From positions 12,501-76,500 of the forward strand of contig JACEFZ010014639.1 in assembly GCA_014155875.1 (NCBI GenBank): a DNA stretch of 64,000 nucleotides. The letters are read 5' to 3'. This document shows, piece after piece, positions 42,482 to 53,599 of this stretch. The notes beneath the pieces are model-generated. The model worked only from the letters and a program-made list of their open reading frames with translations, made no database searches and had not been told where the DNA came from. The first letter of the stretch is position 1, and each line of letters starts with the position of its first letter. The stretch comes from Cepaea nemoralis (Eukaryota; Mollusca; Gastropoda; Stylommatophora; Helicidae). Both the position numbers and the translations under genes were made by a program.

Positions 42482-42730
42482 ATGATGATGATCATCATCA
42501 AGTGCCATGCTGACAGGTATTGCTCACTGTCTTACACAATTACTAGAGTCCTGGATCAGGTGTCTGCACATGTCCTGATTATGTTATGTGGATAAAACAT
42601 TTAGGTATATATCTCTTTATCTCCTCCTTGCTTTGTTCCCAGCAAGATGGCCAGCTGTCACTAAGTTTTCAGGTTTATTTCTTCTCATGTTTTCAAACAT
42701 CTTGACTATCTACATCTACTTTTGCTACTC
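42482..42730 (-). mobile_element. RTE-alpha 3' fragment
   Basis: The minus strand carries the tail GGCACTTGATGATGATC and, further upstream, the decayed ORF end. The segment 'ACTCTAGTAATTGTGTAAGA' matches the family's 'ACTCTGGTGATCG.GTGAGA'. Confidence 0.7.
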
Positions 42731-43404
42731 ATAACTTATTAGCCGTCTGTAAAGAAGGTAGTTTAGAAGCAATTAGAAAGTTGAATAAAGGCCCTGGAGA
42801 TGTGGATGGTCTGAAGAAAGTGTTATATTTCATGAAAACAAAAACAATAAATCACAGAAGTTCAAATACCAGGGAAAGAGTTTTATTCTCCATAACACAA
42901 AACCTGGGCTGAATTGTAGAGACCATTTGTTGGCCATGTAGCATGATCTCTCTCTCGGCCTCCCTAGTTTACTCCAGAGGAAAGCTAACACCCGTACATC
43001 TAGAAGAAGACAAGCTGGCGAAGTTGCCGCATCAGCAAAGCATTACTCTGTCCGCCTCTCGGAGCTTCTATCCTAGACCAGTTGCGGGCCTAGGCTTAGG
43101 GCCTGGTCTGCCCTGCCATGACATTTATTCTTTAGGTTGCATTTCCTCGCTTATAACCTCTCAATTGTGCTCCTGCGCCCGAAGACAGAAAAGAATAATC
43201 ACTATATATAACTGGCCTGTAGCACTACATGCCTCGGAAACTGAAATACTGTGGCTATATTAATCACAGGAAAACAGAAAAAACAGCTATGGAAGGCATG
43301 CGTTCTGAAAGATAAGGCTGAGGCTGACTAGCATATGAGGCTGACTAGCACAAAAATGGACATGGGGCACTGAAGACTCCCTGATAATTTTCTGTGTTTT
43401 TTTG
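42731..43404. other. No recognised feature
   Basis: A 106-codon plus frame (42943-43263) is open, but its product is not recognised and the start context is weak. It lies inside an NSRP1 intron. Confidence 0.35.
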
Positions 43405-43705
43405 GGGGACGTTTGCTCACATTGAATTCAAGCGTAGTACATACACATGCAACAATTTCAAGTGTACTGGACTGACTTTGTGTGTGGATTAGCTTTCTCT
43501 GTTGCCAGTGTTCCTCGCCATCAGGTGAACCCACTCCGGCTTCAGAGGTACTTGTAATTTACATCCCCAAGTCAAGGACGAGAAGTCAACACGTTAGTCC
43601 AAGTGACCGGTGTTGGACTTTAACCTGCTACCTCGGCATCAGCACACTGGATGTTTAACAATGAGCGTTCTTATCCATTCAGCCATGCGGACCTCCACTC
43701 ACTGA
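43405..43705 (-). mobile_element. S2 SINE, full length
   Basis: The minus strand begins GGAGGTCCGCATGGCTGAAT (box A). Box B is degraded ('AGGTTAAAGTCC'). Core 'GGTTCACCTGATGGCGAGGA' and end 'CTTGAATTCAATGTGAGC'. Confidence 0.88.
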
Positions 43706-43774
43706 TCATAAAAATCATGTGGCAGAGGAGCCAGCAGAGGACTGAGAATCTCAATAGCAGGCAATGATGAGAGG

Positions 43775-46675
43775 ACACTCTGACACTCCAAAAAGGACCT
43801 GCTACATGATGAGAGAACACTCCAAAAAGGACCTGCTACATGATGAGAGAACACTCCAAAAAGGACCTGCTACATGAAGAGAGAACACTCCAAAAAGGAC
43901 CTGCTACATGATGAGAGAACACTCCAAAAAGGACCTGCTACATGATGAGAGAACACTCCAAAAAGGACCTGCTACATGATGAGAGGACACTCCAAAAAGG
44001 ACCTGCTACATGATGAGAGAACACTCCAAAAAGGACCTGCTACATGATGAGAGAACACTCCAAAAAGGACGACCTGCTACATGATGAGAGAACACTCCAC
44101 AACGGACCTGCTTACATGACGAGAGAAAACTCCAAAAAGACACTGCTACTATGATGAGAGAAAACTCTCCAAAGGGACCTACTACATGATGAGAGAACAC
44201 TCCAAAAAGGACCTGCTACATGAATAGAGAACCACTCACAAAAACGGAAGTGCTTACATGATGAGAGAACACACTCCAAAAAGGACCTGCTACATGATGT
44301 AGAGGACACTCCAAAAAGGACCCTCTGCACATGATGAGAGGACACTCCAAAAAGGAACCTGCCTTTTTTTTTGACATGATGAGAGAACACTCCAAAAGGA
44401 CCTGCTACAGATGAGAGAAAACCCAAAAGGACGCTGCAACAGATGAGAGAAACACTCCAAAAAGGACCTGCTACATGATGAGAGAACACTCCAAAAAGGA
44501 CCTGCTACATGATGAGTAGAACACTCCGAAAAGGACCTGCTACATGATGAAGGAAGAACACTCCAAAAAAAGGACCTGCTACCAATGATGAGAGAAACAC
44601 TCCAAAAAGGACCTGCTACATGATGAGAGAACACTCCAAAAAGGACCTGCTACATGATGAGAGAACACTCCAAAAAGGACCTGCTACATGAGGAAGAAAC
44701 ACTCCAAAAAGGACCTGCTACATGAAGAGAGAACACTCCAAAAAAGGACCTGCTACATGATGAGAGAACACTCCAAAAAGGACCTGCTACATGATGAAGA
44801 GAACACTCCAAAAAGGACCTGCTAACATGATGAGAGAACACTCCAAAAAGGACCTGCTACATGAATGAGAGAACACTCCAAAAAGGACCTGCTACATGAT
44901 GAAGAGAACACTCCAAAAAGGACCTGCTACATGATGAGAGAACACTCCAAAAGGACCTGCTACATGATGAGAGAACACTCCAAAAAGGACCTGCTACATG
45001 ATGAGAGAACACTCCAAAAAAGGACCTGCTACATGAGAGAGAACACTCCAAAAAGGACCTGCTACATGATGAGAGAACACTCCAAAAAGGACCTGCTACA
45101 TGATGAGAGGACACTCCAAAAAGGACCTGCTACATGATGAGAGGACACTCCAAAAAGGACCTGCTACATGATGAGAGAACACTCCAAAAGGACCTGCTAC
45201 ATGATGAGAGAAACACTCCAAAAAGGACCTGCTACATGATGAGAGACACACTCCAAAAAGGACCTGCTACATGATGAGAGAACACTCCAAAAAGGACCTG
45301 CTACATGATGAGAGAACACTCCAAAAAGGACCTGCTACATGATGAGAGAACACTCCAAAAGGACCTGCTACATGAAGAGAGAACACTCCAAAAAGGACCT
45401 GCTACATGATGAGAGAACACTCCAAAAAGGACCTGCTACATGAAGAGAGAACACTCCAAAAGGACCTGCTACATGATGAGAGAACACTCCAAAAAGGACC
45501 TGCTACATGATGAGAGAACACTCTAAAAAGGACCTGCTACATGATGAGAGAACACTCCAAAAAGGACCTGCTACATGAAGAGAGGACACTCCAAAAAGGA
45601 CCTGCTACATGATGAGAGAACACTCCAAAAAGGACCTGCTACATGATGAGAGAATACTCCAAAAAGGACCTGCTACATGATGAGAGAACACTCTAAAAAG
45701 GACCTGCTACATGATGAGAGAACACTCCAAAAAGGACCTGCTACATGATGAGAGAACACTCCAAAAAGGACCTGCTACATGATAAGAGAACACTCCAAAA
45801 AGGACCTGCTACATGATGAGAGAACACTCCAAAAAGGACCTGCTACATGATGAGAGAACACTCCAAAAAGGACCTGCTACATGATGAGAGAACACTCCAA
45901 AAAGGACCTGCTACATGAAGAGAGAACACTCCAAAAAGGACCTGCTACATGATGAGAGAACACTCCAAAAAGGACCTGCTACATGATGAGAGAACACTCC
46001 AAAAAGGACCTGCTACATGAAGAGAGAACACTCCAAAAAGGACCTGCTACATGATGAGAGAACACTCCAAAAAGGACCTGCTACATGATGAGAGAACACT
46101 CCAAAAAGGACCAGCTACATGATGAGAGGACACTCCAAAAAGGACCTGCTACATGATGAGAGAACACTCCAAAAAGGACCTGCTACATGATGATGAGAAC
46201 ACTCCAAAAAGGACCTGCCACATGATGAGAGAACACTCCAAAAAGGACCTGCTACATGATGAGAGAACACTCCAAAAGGACCTGCTACATGATGAGAGAA
46301 CACTCCAAAAGGACCTGCTACATGAAGAGAGAACACTCCAAAAAGGACCTGCTACATGATGAGAGAACACTCCAAAAAGGACCTGCTACATGATGAGAGA
46401 ACACTCCAAAAAGGACCTGCTACATGATGAGAGAACACTCCAAAAAGGACCTGCTACATGATGAGAGAACACTCCTAAAAGGACCTGCTACATGATGAGA
46501 GAACACTCCAAAAAGGACCTGCTACATGATGAGAGAACACTCCAAAAAGGACCTGCTACATGATGAGAGAACACTCCAAAAAGGACCTGCTACATGAAGA
46601 GAGAACACTCTCAAAAGGACCTGCTACATGATGAGAGAACACTCCAAAAAGGACCTGCTACATGAAGAGTGCCTT
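43775..46675. repeat. 34-bp minisatellite array, about 85 copies (2.9 kb)
   Basis: The unit is 'GATGAGAGAACACTCCAAAA' plus AGGACCTGCTACAT. Variants GAAGAGAG and GAGAGGAC recur. Most copies are over 95% alike by eye. A patch at about 44040-44620 is full of single-base insertions. It lies in the intron between the last two NSRP1 exons. No spacers, so this is not CRISPR. Confidence 0.97.
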
Positions 46676-46832
46676 GACTTCCCAAACATGTCCAGGTACC
46701 TATTTTGGGCTGGGTTAGTCTGAGAGCACAAGTCAATGTTTAAAATATCCCCACTTCGAGGGGGATTCAAACACAAGACTATCAGGCTAGTAGGTAAGTA
46801 TGCTAGCTAATACGCTACTGCTGTTCCCTACA
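46675..46832 (-). mobile_element. S5 SINE
   Basis: The minus strand starts GGGAACAGCAGTAGCGTATT (box A-like TAGCGTATTAGC), with box B 'TGTTTGAATCCCC', then 'AACATTGACTTGTGC' and 'AGGTACCTGGACATG'. Colinear with 11930-12092. Confidence 0.7.
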
Positions 46833-46845
46833 GCATTATTTTTTT

Positions 46846-47045
46846 TTTTTTTTGCCGTTGTGATCTCTTGGCAAATTTACGTTCAGTAGTTTGTCAATGC
46901 TTTCTGAATGACCAGCACCCATACTATTTCGTAAAAAACCAATGCAAGGCGGTTTGCTACCAAATCACCCACAGCTGTGTTTCGAACAGGGTATGTAGCA
47001 TTACAAACTATGTCAGTAACTCTTTCACCACGGAGCCGGCAAGAA
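46846..47045 (-). mobile_element. S1 SINE, 3' end lost
   Basis: The minus strand has head 'GCCGGCTCCGTGGTGAAAGA', box B-like 'TGTTCGAAACACAGC' and core 'CATTCAGAAAGCATTGAC'. It ends in a poly-A run (T-run at 46838-46853 on the plus strand) instead of the usual 3' end. Confidence 0.85.
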
Positions 47046-47196
47046 TCTACAGACTGCAAATATTCTGTAGATTTTATCATGTTTAAAATGTTGCCATGAC
47101 AGCAGCCATAAATAACAACAACAGCCATGAGGCTAAATTCCTAATACGCTTTCTAGGACATATAAACAGAGTGACTTTTCTTTAATCTAAACTTAC

Positions 47197-47296
47197 TGTG
47201 TGCTTTCATCAGACTTGACTTGATCCCCAGTTGTCTCCCTGTATAAGTAGCGGTAGAAGCCACTCATGTCTTTCTGTTTTGTTACATCAGTCATGG
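47197..47296 (-). CDS. NSRP1: NSRP1 exon: 'DVTKQKDMSGFYRYL' region
   Basis: Between a TTGCAG acceptor and a GTAAGT donor this 100-bp exon encodes 'MTDVTKQKDMSGFYRYLYRE', the signature of the family (human 'LDVTKQKDLSGFYRHLL'). It enters in phase 1 and leaves in phase 2, and both match its neighbours. Confidence 0.95.
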
Positions 47297-47299
47297 CTG

Positions 47300-47764
47300 C
47301 AAGAACAGTACAAAGTAAAGGATATAAATTCATTTATTGGATTGATTGATTGATTGGCTGAATCAAACGACCATGTTCATATCACTGCGAAGCTGTTATT
47401 AGTGCTCCTATCGCTTCCTTCTGATCACTTTAGGGGAATTTCAACTCAGTGCACAAACTCTGCATGAGGAACCCCAAGTTTGTATACCTTAATACAAATC
47501 ATAATGTAGCAAGTTTTTGTATAATGTCACTCTCATCATGACCTCCCAAAAAGTTTCTCGATCCTTTTGCCAGTTCTGCAGCCTCATGCATTTTCATGCC
47601 CAGGTGTCTGCAGTGTCCTGTGTCCAGTTTTGTGCTGTCTGACCATTGCCTCTTCTACCAGGAACCAGGCCTTCCAACATTGTTCTTTCCAAACCAATGT
47701 AATGTTTAATGTGGCAACAGTACTTTAGTCTCCAAGACATGAAGCTTGAGACAGTTTTCTTCAG
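47300..47764. other. NSRP1 intron, no further feature
   Basis: A (GATT)n-like patch near 47340. Otherwise unremarkable. Confidence 0.35.
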
Positions 47765-48325
47765 CATTCAGGTCTTGTAGAATGTCAGGGGTTGTCTTCT
47801 TCAATGTCCAGATTTTTTAGAATGTCAGATTTTGTCCTCTTCAATGTTCAGATTTTGAAGAATGTCAAATTTTGTCCTCTTCAATGTTCAGATTTTGTAG
47901 AATGTCAGATTTTGTCCTCTTCAATGTTCAGATTTTGTAGAATGTCAGATTTTGTCCTCTTCAGTGTTCAGATTTTGTAGAATGTCAGATTTTGTCCTCT
48001 TCAATGTTCAGATTTTGTAGAATGTCAGATTTTGTCCTCTTCAATGTTCAGATTGTGTAGAATGTCAGATTTTGTCCTCTTCAATGTTCAGATTTTGTAG
48101 AATGTCAGATTTTGTCCTCTTCAATGTTCAGATTTTGTAGAATGTCAGATTTTGTCCTCTTCAATGTTCAGATTTTGTAGAATGTCAGATTTTGTCTTCT
48201 TCAATGTTCAGATTTTGTAGAATGTCAGTATTTGTCTTCTTCAATGTTCAGATTTTGTAGAATGTCAGATTTTGTCCTCTTCAATGTTCAGATTTTGTAG
48301 AATGTCAGTATTTGTCTTCTTCTTG
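47765..48325. repeat. 40-bp minisatellite, about 14 copies
   Basis: The unit is 'AATGTCAGATTTTGTCCTCT' plus TCAATGTTCAGATTTTGTAG. Nearly identical copies, intronic in NSRP1. Confidence 0.96.
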
Positions 48326-48627
48326 GTCCATGCTATTCTAAAATCTTTCTGTTACTTTGAAGTTCAAAAGGCCTTAACTTCTTCATTAGTGATTGCAAAA
48401 TGACTCATAACTATATGTTGCCACAGGAAAGATGCGGCTGCCGGGTTAAGTTTCTTGGGATACATAATGTGGTAGTGCACTGCATCCTCAACCATTAGCA
48501 ACCTTTCAAGTTGCCAGGGTAAGTTGGTACATTTCTCTGTGGTACTATAGCCAAAAACAAATGGAACATAATAAATACACGCCATAAATTATAAGACAGA
48601 ATGGTTTGCGTGTTCTAGTGATCCCAA
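48326..48627. other. Unrecognised segment
   Basis: A 73-codon minus frame (48364-48585) has mixed composition but no family I know, and no splice sites frame it convincingly. Confidence 0.3.
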
Positions 48628-48965
48628 GAGTGCCATGCCGATACATGTGGGCAGTCATGATTTGCCACCTCACACGATCACCAGTCTTGGATCAACTCTG
48701 TGTTCTTGACCCCTAATCATGCCATGTGGGCAATCCATTCATGTATTTATCTCTTTGCCTTCCCCTTGTTATTTCCCCACCAATTTTGACAGTTATCACT
48801 AAGTATTAAAGTATATTTCTCCTCAGCTTGCCCAACAAATCTTATATGTGTAGTCCAACTTCTCTAATCAATTTATGGTCATCATTTGTTTCTAGAAAGA
48901 CTGTCTCACTTGTTTTTCTGTCTGTCCAGGATATTCTTTACATTTTCCTCAGAAACCACATCTAC
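48628..48965 (-). mobile_element. RTE-alpha 3' fragment
   Basis: The minus strand carries the decayed ORF end ('DRKTS' region, 'EKCKEYPGQTEKQ'-like) and the tail through 'CATGTATCGGCATGGCAC'. One of the longer RTE-alpha copies in the window. Confidence 0.75.
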
Positions 48966-49079
48966 AGTGAACATGCACATGGGATCGTCTAGCATCCCCA
49001 TCCCTCTCCCCAATTCCTGAAGGCTAGGCATCTGATCCACTATCCAGAAGTCACAATGAAGTCAAATTGTTTCAAAGAT

Positions 49080-49460
49080 CTGACCACCTGCCTCACACTC
49101 CGAATGTCTTAGGTTCGTTTTCGGGCTTCATCCTTTTGTTCACAAGTGCAATTTTCTGAGACTCCTTGGTGTCGTCACGGAAGCTACGGAGTTCATGCTC
49201 TGTGCAATGCTACATGCATCCCACTCTGCAGAAAGAAACTGGGCCATATGGGATAAAACCTGGTGCAATCAAGCTGATTTTCTTGATTTCTTCTTCTTCT
49301 ACTGAGTTCATCCAGAATGTTTTTTTGGACACAATTGTGTTGTGTCTGTTTAAAACAGAGCTGCGATATTTGCACCAATCGGCCGACACATCTGACTTCT
49401 TCAGGTATTTGTTGATGAGGTTAACCTTCCCAGGTATTCTCTCAATTCTAAACTCCCTTT
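49080..49460 (+). mobile_element. S3 SINE with downstream ~150-bp module
   Basis: The tRNA-like box B region 'AGGTTCGTTTTCGGGC' is followed by 'GCTACGGAGTTCATGC', 'GGGCCATATGGGATAAAACC' and 'TGGTGCAATCAAGC'. After TTCTTCTTCTTC comes the module also seen at 34195-34345. The end is about 25 bp from an NSRP1 donor site. Confidence 0.65.
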
Positions 49461-49486
49461 TTAAACAGATCACCAGGAACACATAC

Positions 49487-49619
49487 CCTCAAAAGCTGTC
49501 TCTCTTTTCTCTTTTTCCTCTTCTTCCTGCATTTCCAGCATTTTCTGTTTGTAAGCAGATGTAACAAACTTTTCTTTGTCTGCAAACTTATCTCCTTCCG
49601 CTTCTCGTTCTTTCTGAAC
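49487..49619 (-). CDS. NSRP1: NSRP1 exon: 'DKEKFVTSAYKQKM' region
   Basis: A 133-bp exon (TTTAG acceptor, GTATGT donor) encoding 'DKFADKEKFVTSAYKQKMLE' and 'MQEEEEKEKRETAFE', clearly the human 'DDKEAFVTSAYKKKLQERAEEEEREKR' segment, a charged coiled-coil stretch. It enters in phase 0 and exits in phase 1, matching the next exon. Confidence 0.95.
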
Positions 49620-49789
49620 CTAAATTGAAAAACAAAATATTTATGTCATTATACATCAGAGTGAACGTGCTGAAATGTTATACTGAATATGTTCTGATGT
49701 ATGACAGTGAAGCTTGAAACATGAACAAACAAATGAGGAACAGCTTGGAGGTAGTGGACATGTGGTTTCTGAGATAATTATTTTGGGTG

Positions 49790-49980
49790 TTCGCTTGCTT
49801 TGAACTCAAGCGTAGGTCTCTCTCTCTCTCATTCTCTCACTCTATCTCTGTAGGTAAGTAAATCAGTAAGTAGGTAGGGAAGGTAGATAGGTAGGTAGGC
49901 ACAAACACAGAAATACTCTAAAAGCTATCTGTGTGTGGTAGGTAGGTAGGTAGGTAGGTAGGTAGTTAGGAGTAACTGTG
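49790..49980. repeat. (TC)n and (TAGG)n microsatellites plus S2 scrap
   Basis: An S2 end ('TTGCTTTGAACTCAAGCG', 49795-49815) is joined to CT repeats, then TAGG tracts around 49865-49965. Confidence 0.85.
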
Positions 49981-50216
49981 AATGAACAAACTTTATTTTA
50001 AAACCAATAAATATTGGGCTTTATATTCAACCCTCTGTTTCAACAATCATACAAAACACAGGAGATAATTAGCTAGAGCAAACAACATGAAAATACCCTG
50101 TTGAATGAGTATTTTATGGGTTAAGACTTAAGATTATACTGAAGCGTGTCCAATAAATATTGAAGAAATAATCACAGTACTATAACAATTAAACATTGAT
50201 AAGAACTGAGATTTGA

Positions 50217-50218
<2 letters not shown>

Positions 50219-50301
<83 letters not shown>
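50219..50301. repeat. (TA)n microsatellite
   Basis: About 40 TA units with one AA phase break. Confidence 0.98.
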
Positions 50302-50305
<4 letters not shown>

Positions 50306-51055
50306 GACTGTATGTGTGTGGTTGTGTGTGTATTTGATGCGTTCATAAACTGTCCATCCGATTGAGATGAAATGCTCTACACGTCTTCCTTTCATTCCTG
50401 TGCAACCAACTGTAATAGTTTCTTAGTAGTAAAATCGGCCACTTACTTACTAAAATTTCATTTGTAATTACATGACTTAACATAAGAAATATTCTATAAA
50501 GGGACATAACTTTTAGTAGCATTGATATATCTTAGGTTAAGTCCCCTGGCTATAGATAGCTATATAAATAAATAGATACATAGATAGATAGATCTGACCT
50601 GATAGATAGAGAGGGTGGGATAGACGGAGTGAGAGACTGATGGGCAGGCAGACAGACAGACAGATAGATAGACAGACAGACAGCCGGGTCGACAGACAGA
50701 CAGTCGGGAACAGGAACTTATATGACTACTTATATGAATTAAATTAGATGCTCCCCACCAGGGACTGGGTGAAGCCGGGCTGGGTCAGACAGACAGACAG
50801 ATAGTCGGGAACGGGAGCTTATATGACTACTTATATGAATTAAATGAGATGCTCCCCACCAGGAGCTGGGCGAAGCCGGGCCGGGTCAGACAGACAGTCG
50901 GGAACGGGAGCTTATATGAATTAAATGAGATGCTCCCCACCAGGAGCTGGGCGAAGCCGGGCCGGGTCAGACAGACAGACAAACAAGCAGATAGATAGAT
51001 AGATAGATGGATGGATGGATGGATGGATGGATAGATAGATAGAACGAACGAACAG
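50302..51055 (+). mobile_element. Helitron-like (Helentron/HINE type) remnant with repeated 3' ends
   Basis: The 5' part has the pattern common in these elements: a GT-rich stretch, then 'GCGTTCATAAACTGTCCATC' and 'CGATTGAGATGAAATGCTC'. The 3' hairpin segment 'GGGCGAAGCCGGGCCGGGTC' occurs three times (about 50770, 50870, 50955), each followed by (GACA)n or (GATA)n. A cleaner terminus is at 53376-53412. No Rep/helicase coding is seen, so it is non-autonomous. Confidence 0.65.
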
Positions 51056-51204
51056 ACTTTATTTTCAAAGGGTAACAAATTGGGCACGCAGGCCCGTCTT
51101 ACATTCGGCCCTTCCAATCACTCATCTTTCTTTCATCAACAGTGCATAGGAAAAAAAAATTGTCACATGAATTTTGTAAACATAAACAATGCATATTACT
51201 ATGT

Positions 51205-52150
51205 TATGAGACACATCCACCACCCACCCACACATCCCCCATTCACTCCAACTCCCCCACCCAACCACACACACATAGAATACATTCCTCCACCCATCCA
51301 CCACATCCCTACACCTACACATCTCTCCACCCACACACACCTCTCACCCACCACACATCCCATCCACCCACACCCCAAGCACACAACCATTCAATAACCC
51401 ACACATCCCTCACCTACACACATCTCCCCACCCACTCACATATCCTCTACCCGTCCCATTTCCCACCAACAATCACTCACCCAATATCCTCCTCCATCCA
51501 CACACCTCCAACCACCCAGCCATACACACATTCCTCAGCCACACACACATCTCCCCGTCAACTCACATATTCCGCACCTACCCACACACAAATTCCGCAC
51601 TCACCCACATAATCTCCCATCTCCCCCAGCCCACTCACAGATCCCGAGCCCACACCTACAAACATCCCCCACCATCTCCTAACCTGCACACACTCACCCA
51701 CCCACATATCCTCTACCCACCCATCCCCCAACCAAACATCCCTTAACCACACACCCTTACTCATATACAATCACCCACCCACACATCCTCTACCTAACCA
51801 CACATCCTCCATCCACCCATTCCCCCAGCCACACATCCCTTAACCACACACCCCTACCCATATACACACACATCCCCACCCATGCACAATCTCCCCACCC
51901 ATACAAACATCCCTCACACACATCCCCACCCACCAACACATTCCCCATTCACAAACACACACCTCCCATCCAAGCACACACAACCCATACATTCATCCCC
52001 CCACACATCCCTTACCCACTCATCAACACATACATCTCCTATCTACCCACCCACACTCACACATCCCAACCACCCATCTAAGCACACATCCCCCACCCTC
52101 ACACACATCCTTCACCCACCCACAAACCCAACCACACCTTCACCCATGCC
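51205..52150. repeat. C-rich CCCACACA block 1
   Basis: About 950 bp of plus strand almost without G, built from irregular 'CCCACCCACACA.ATCCC' units. Open frames on both strands are composition artefacts. Confidence 0.9.
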
Positions 52151-52704
52151 ACATAGTGGTCACGCTCACACGCACCACATAATAGGAATTAGGAGATTCC
52201 CAGTCTAACAATAGAATGACTTGACCACTAGGGTAAACTAAGGACGACGTAAGGATCATCAAGACAGCAACAGAGGTCGCTTCGAGAAAGGGGATAAAGT
52301 CAGCTGTGTTTTCCGTGGAGTTTCGTGATAAAAGGTTTGATCATTTAGGCCATTCATATTTACTGACAGAAGAGAGCGCCTGTTTATATAGCATTCATAA
52401 CACCGTGGACCGGGACATGCATAAATTATAGACGACGAGTTTTGCATTGGTTTTGCGATCAGCTTTAGGAGATTGAGCAATTACAGAAAATTATGACCCG
52501 CTGGGTTTGTATTAAATTGTAACGTCCCGTCCCCGGGTCAGGGGCCCGTTACATTGTACAAAAGTGTTGTATATATTTTCTGGAAGAGAAATCTGAAATT
52601 TAAAGGATTTTATCTCAAATTGCACCAGTCTTCAAGGTGAGCGACTTTTTATTACATATTTGAGTTTTAACGCTTTGGCGGTTGAAAGCATGTTGAGACA
52701 ACCC
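52151..52704. other. Unassigned segment with strong hairpin
   Basis: At about 52520-52553, 'GTAACGTCCCGTCCCCGGG' and 'CAGGGGCCCGTTAC' can fold with a GTAACG/CGTTAC base and an inner CCC/GGG stem. Otherwise unique sequence between the two C-rich blocks. Confidence 0.5.
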
Positions 52705-53338
52705 ACCCACACAAACATCATTTATCCACACCCAGCTCCCCTCCCACACAATACCACACCCACACACATCCCAAAGACACATCCCTCACCCACACACACA
52801 TCTATCCACACATCTCCTACCCATCCACACATCCCCCAACTACAATCACCCTCACATACATCCTCCATCCAGCCACACACACCCCCACCCAGCCAGACAT
52901 ATCCCCCACCCACACACACATATCCAAATCCATCACCCACACCCATCACACACCCCTCCCCCAACCCACACACACTCCCCACCCATCTCTCACCCACACA
53001 CACTCCCCACCCATCCACCCAAACATCCCACACCCATCCCTCACCCACACACACATCCCCAAACCCACAACCACCCCCACCTGCACACATCTCCCACCCA
53101 CCACATATCCCCACACCCACATCTCCCCACCCATCCCATAACCCACCATCAATCATCCACCAACATATCCTCCTCCACCCACTCACCCACAACCACCTAG
53201 ACAAACACACATCCCCACCCACAAACACATCTCCCCATACACCCATACATCTCGCATGCACCCACACACAAATCCCCAACCCACCCACACACAAATCCCC
53301 CACCCACCCACACAATCCCACCCCGCTCACCCACACAC

Positions 53339-53375
<37 letters not shown>
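52705..53375. repeat. C-rich CCCACACA block 2 and (TAGA)n
   Basis: Same composition as block 1 (about 635 bp), ending in about nine TAGA units that lead into a Helitron-like 3' end. Confidence 0.9.
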
Positions 53376-53376
<1 letters not shown>

Positions 53377-53412
53377 CCCCGCCAGGGCCTGGGTGAAGCC
53401 GGGCCGGATCAG
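53376..53412 (+). mobile_element. Helitron-like 3' terminus
   Basis: GGCCTGG and CCGGGCC form a stem around TGAAG, followed after a few bases by CTAG and then T. A 3' hairpin close to a CTRR end with insertion before T is the Helitron signature. Confidence 0.7.
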
Positions 53413-53599
53413 CTAGTATATATATATATATGTATGTATATATATATGCAGTAACCAACAGTTATAAGAATCAAAAACCATTCAGGAGCATTTTGGTGGA
53501 TTAAAAAAAGGGTTCCAGAAAAAAATGTGTACTGCGTCCTGATTTGTTTTAATTATACAGTGAGTTATACAGACAATATGCCAGGGATTTGTAACAAGT

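Noticed and set aside
43775..46675. Regularly spaced repeats resembling a CRISPR array
   Set aside because: Units are directly adjacent with no unique spacers, and the context is a eukaryotic intron.
51142..51612. Pro/His/Thr-rich frame of ~156 codons
   Set aside because: A composition artefact of CCCACACA sequence.
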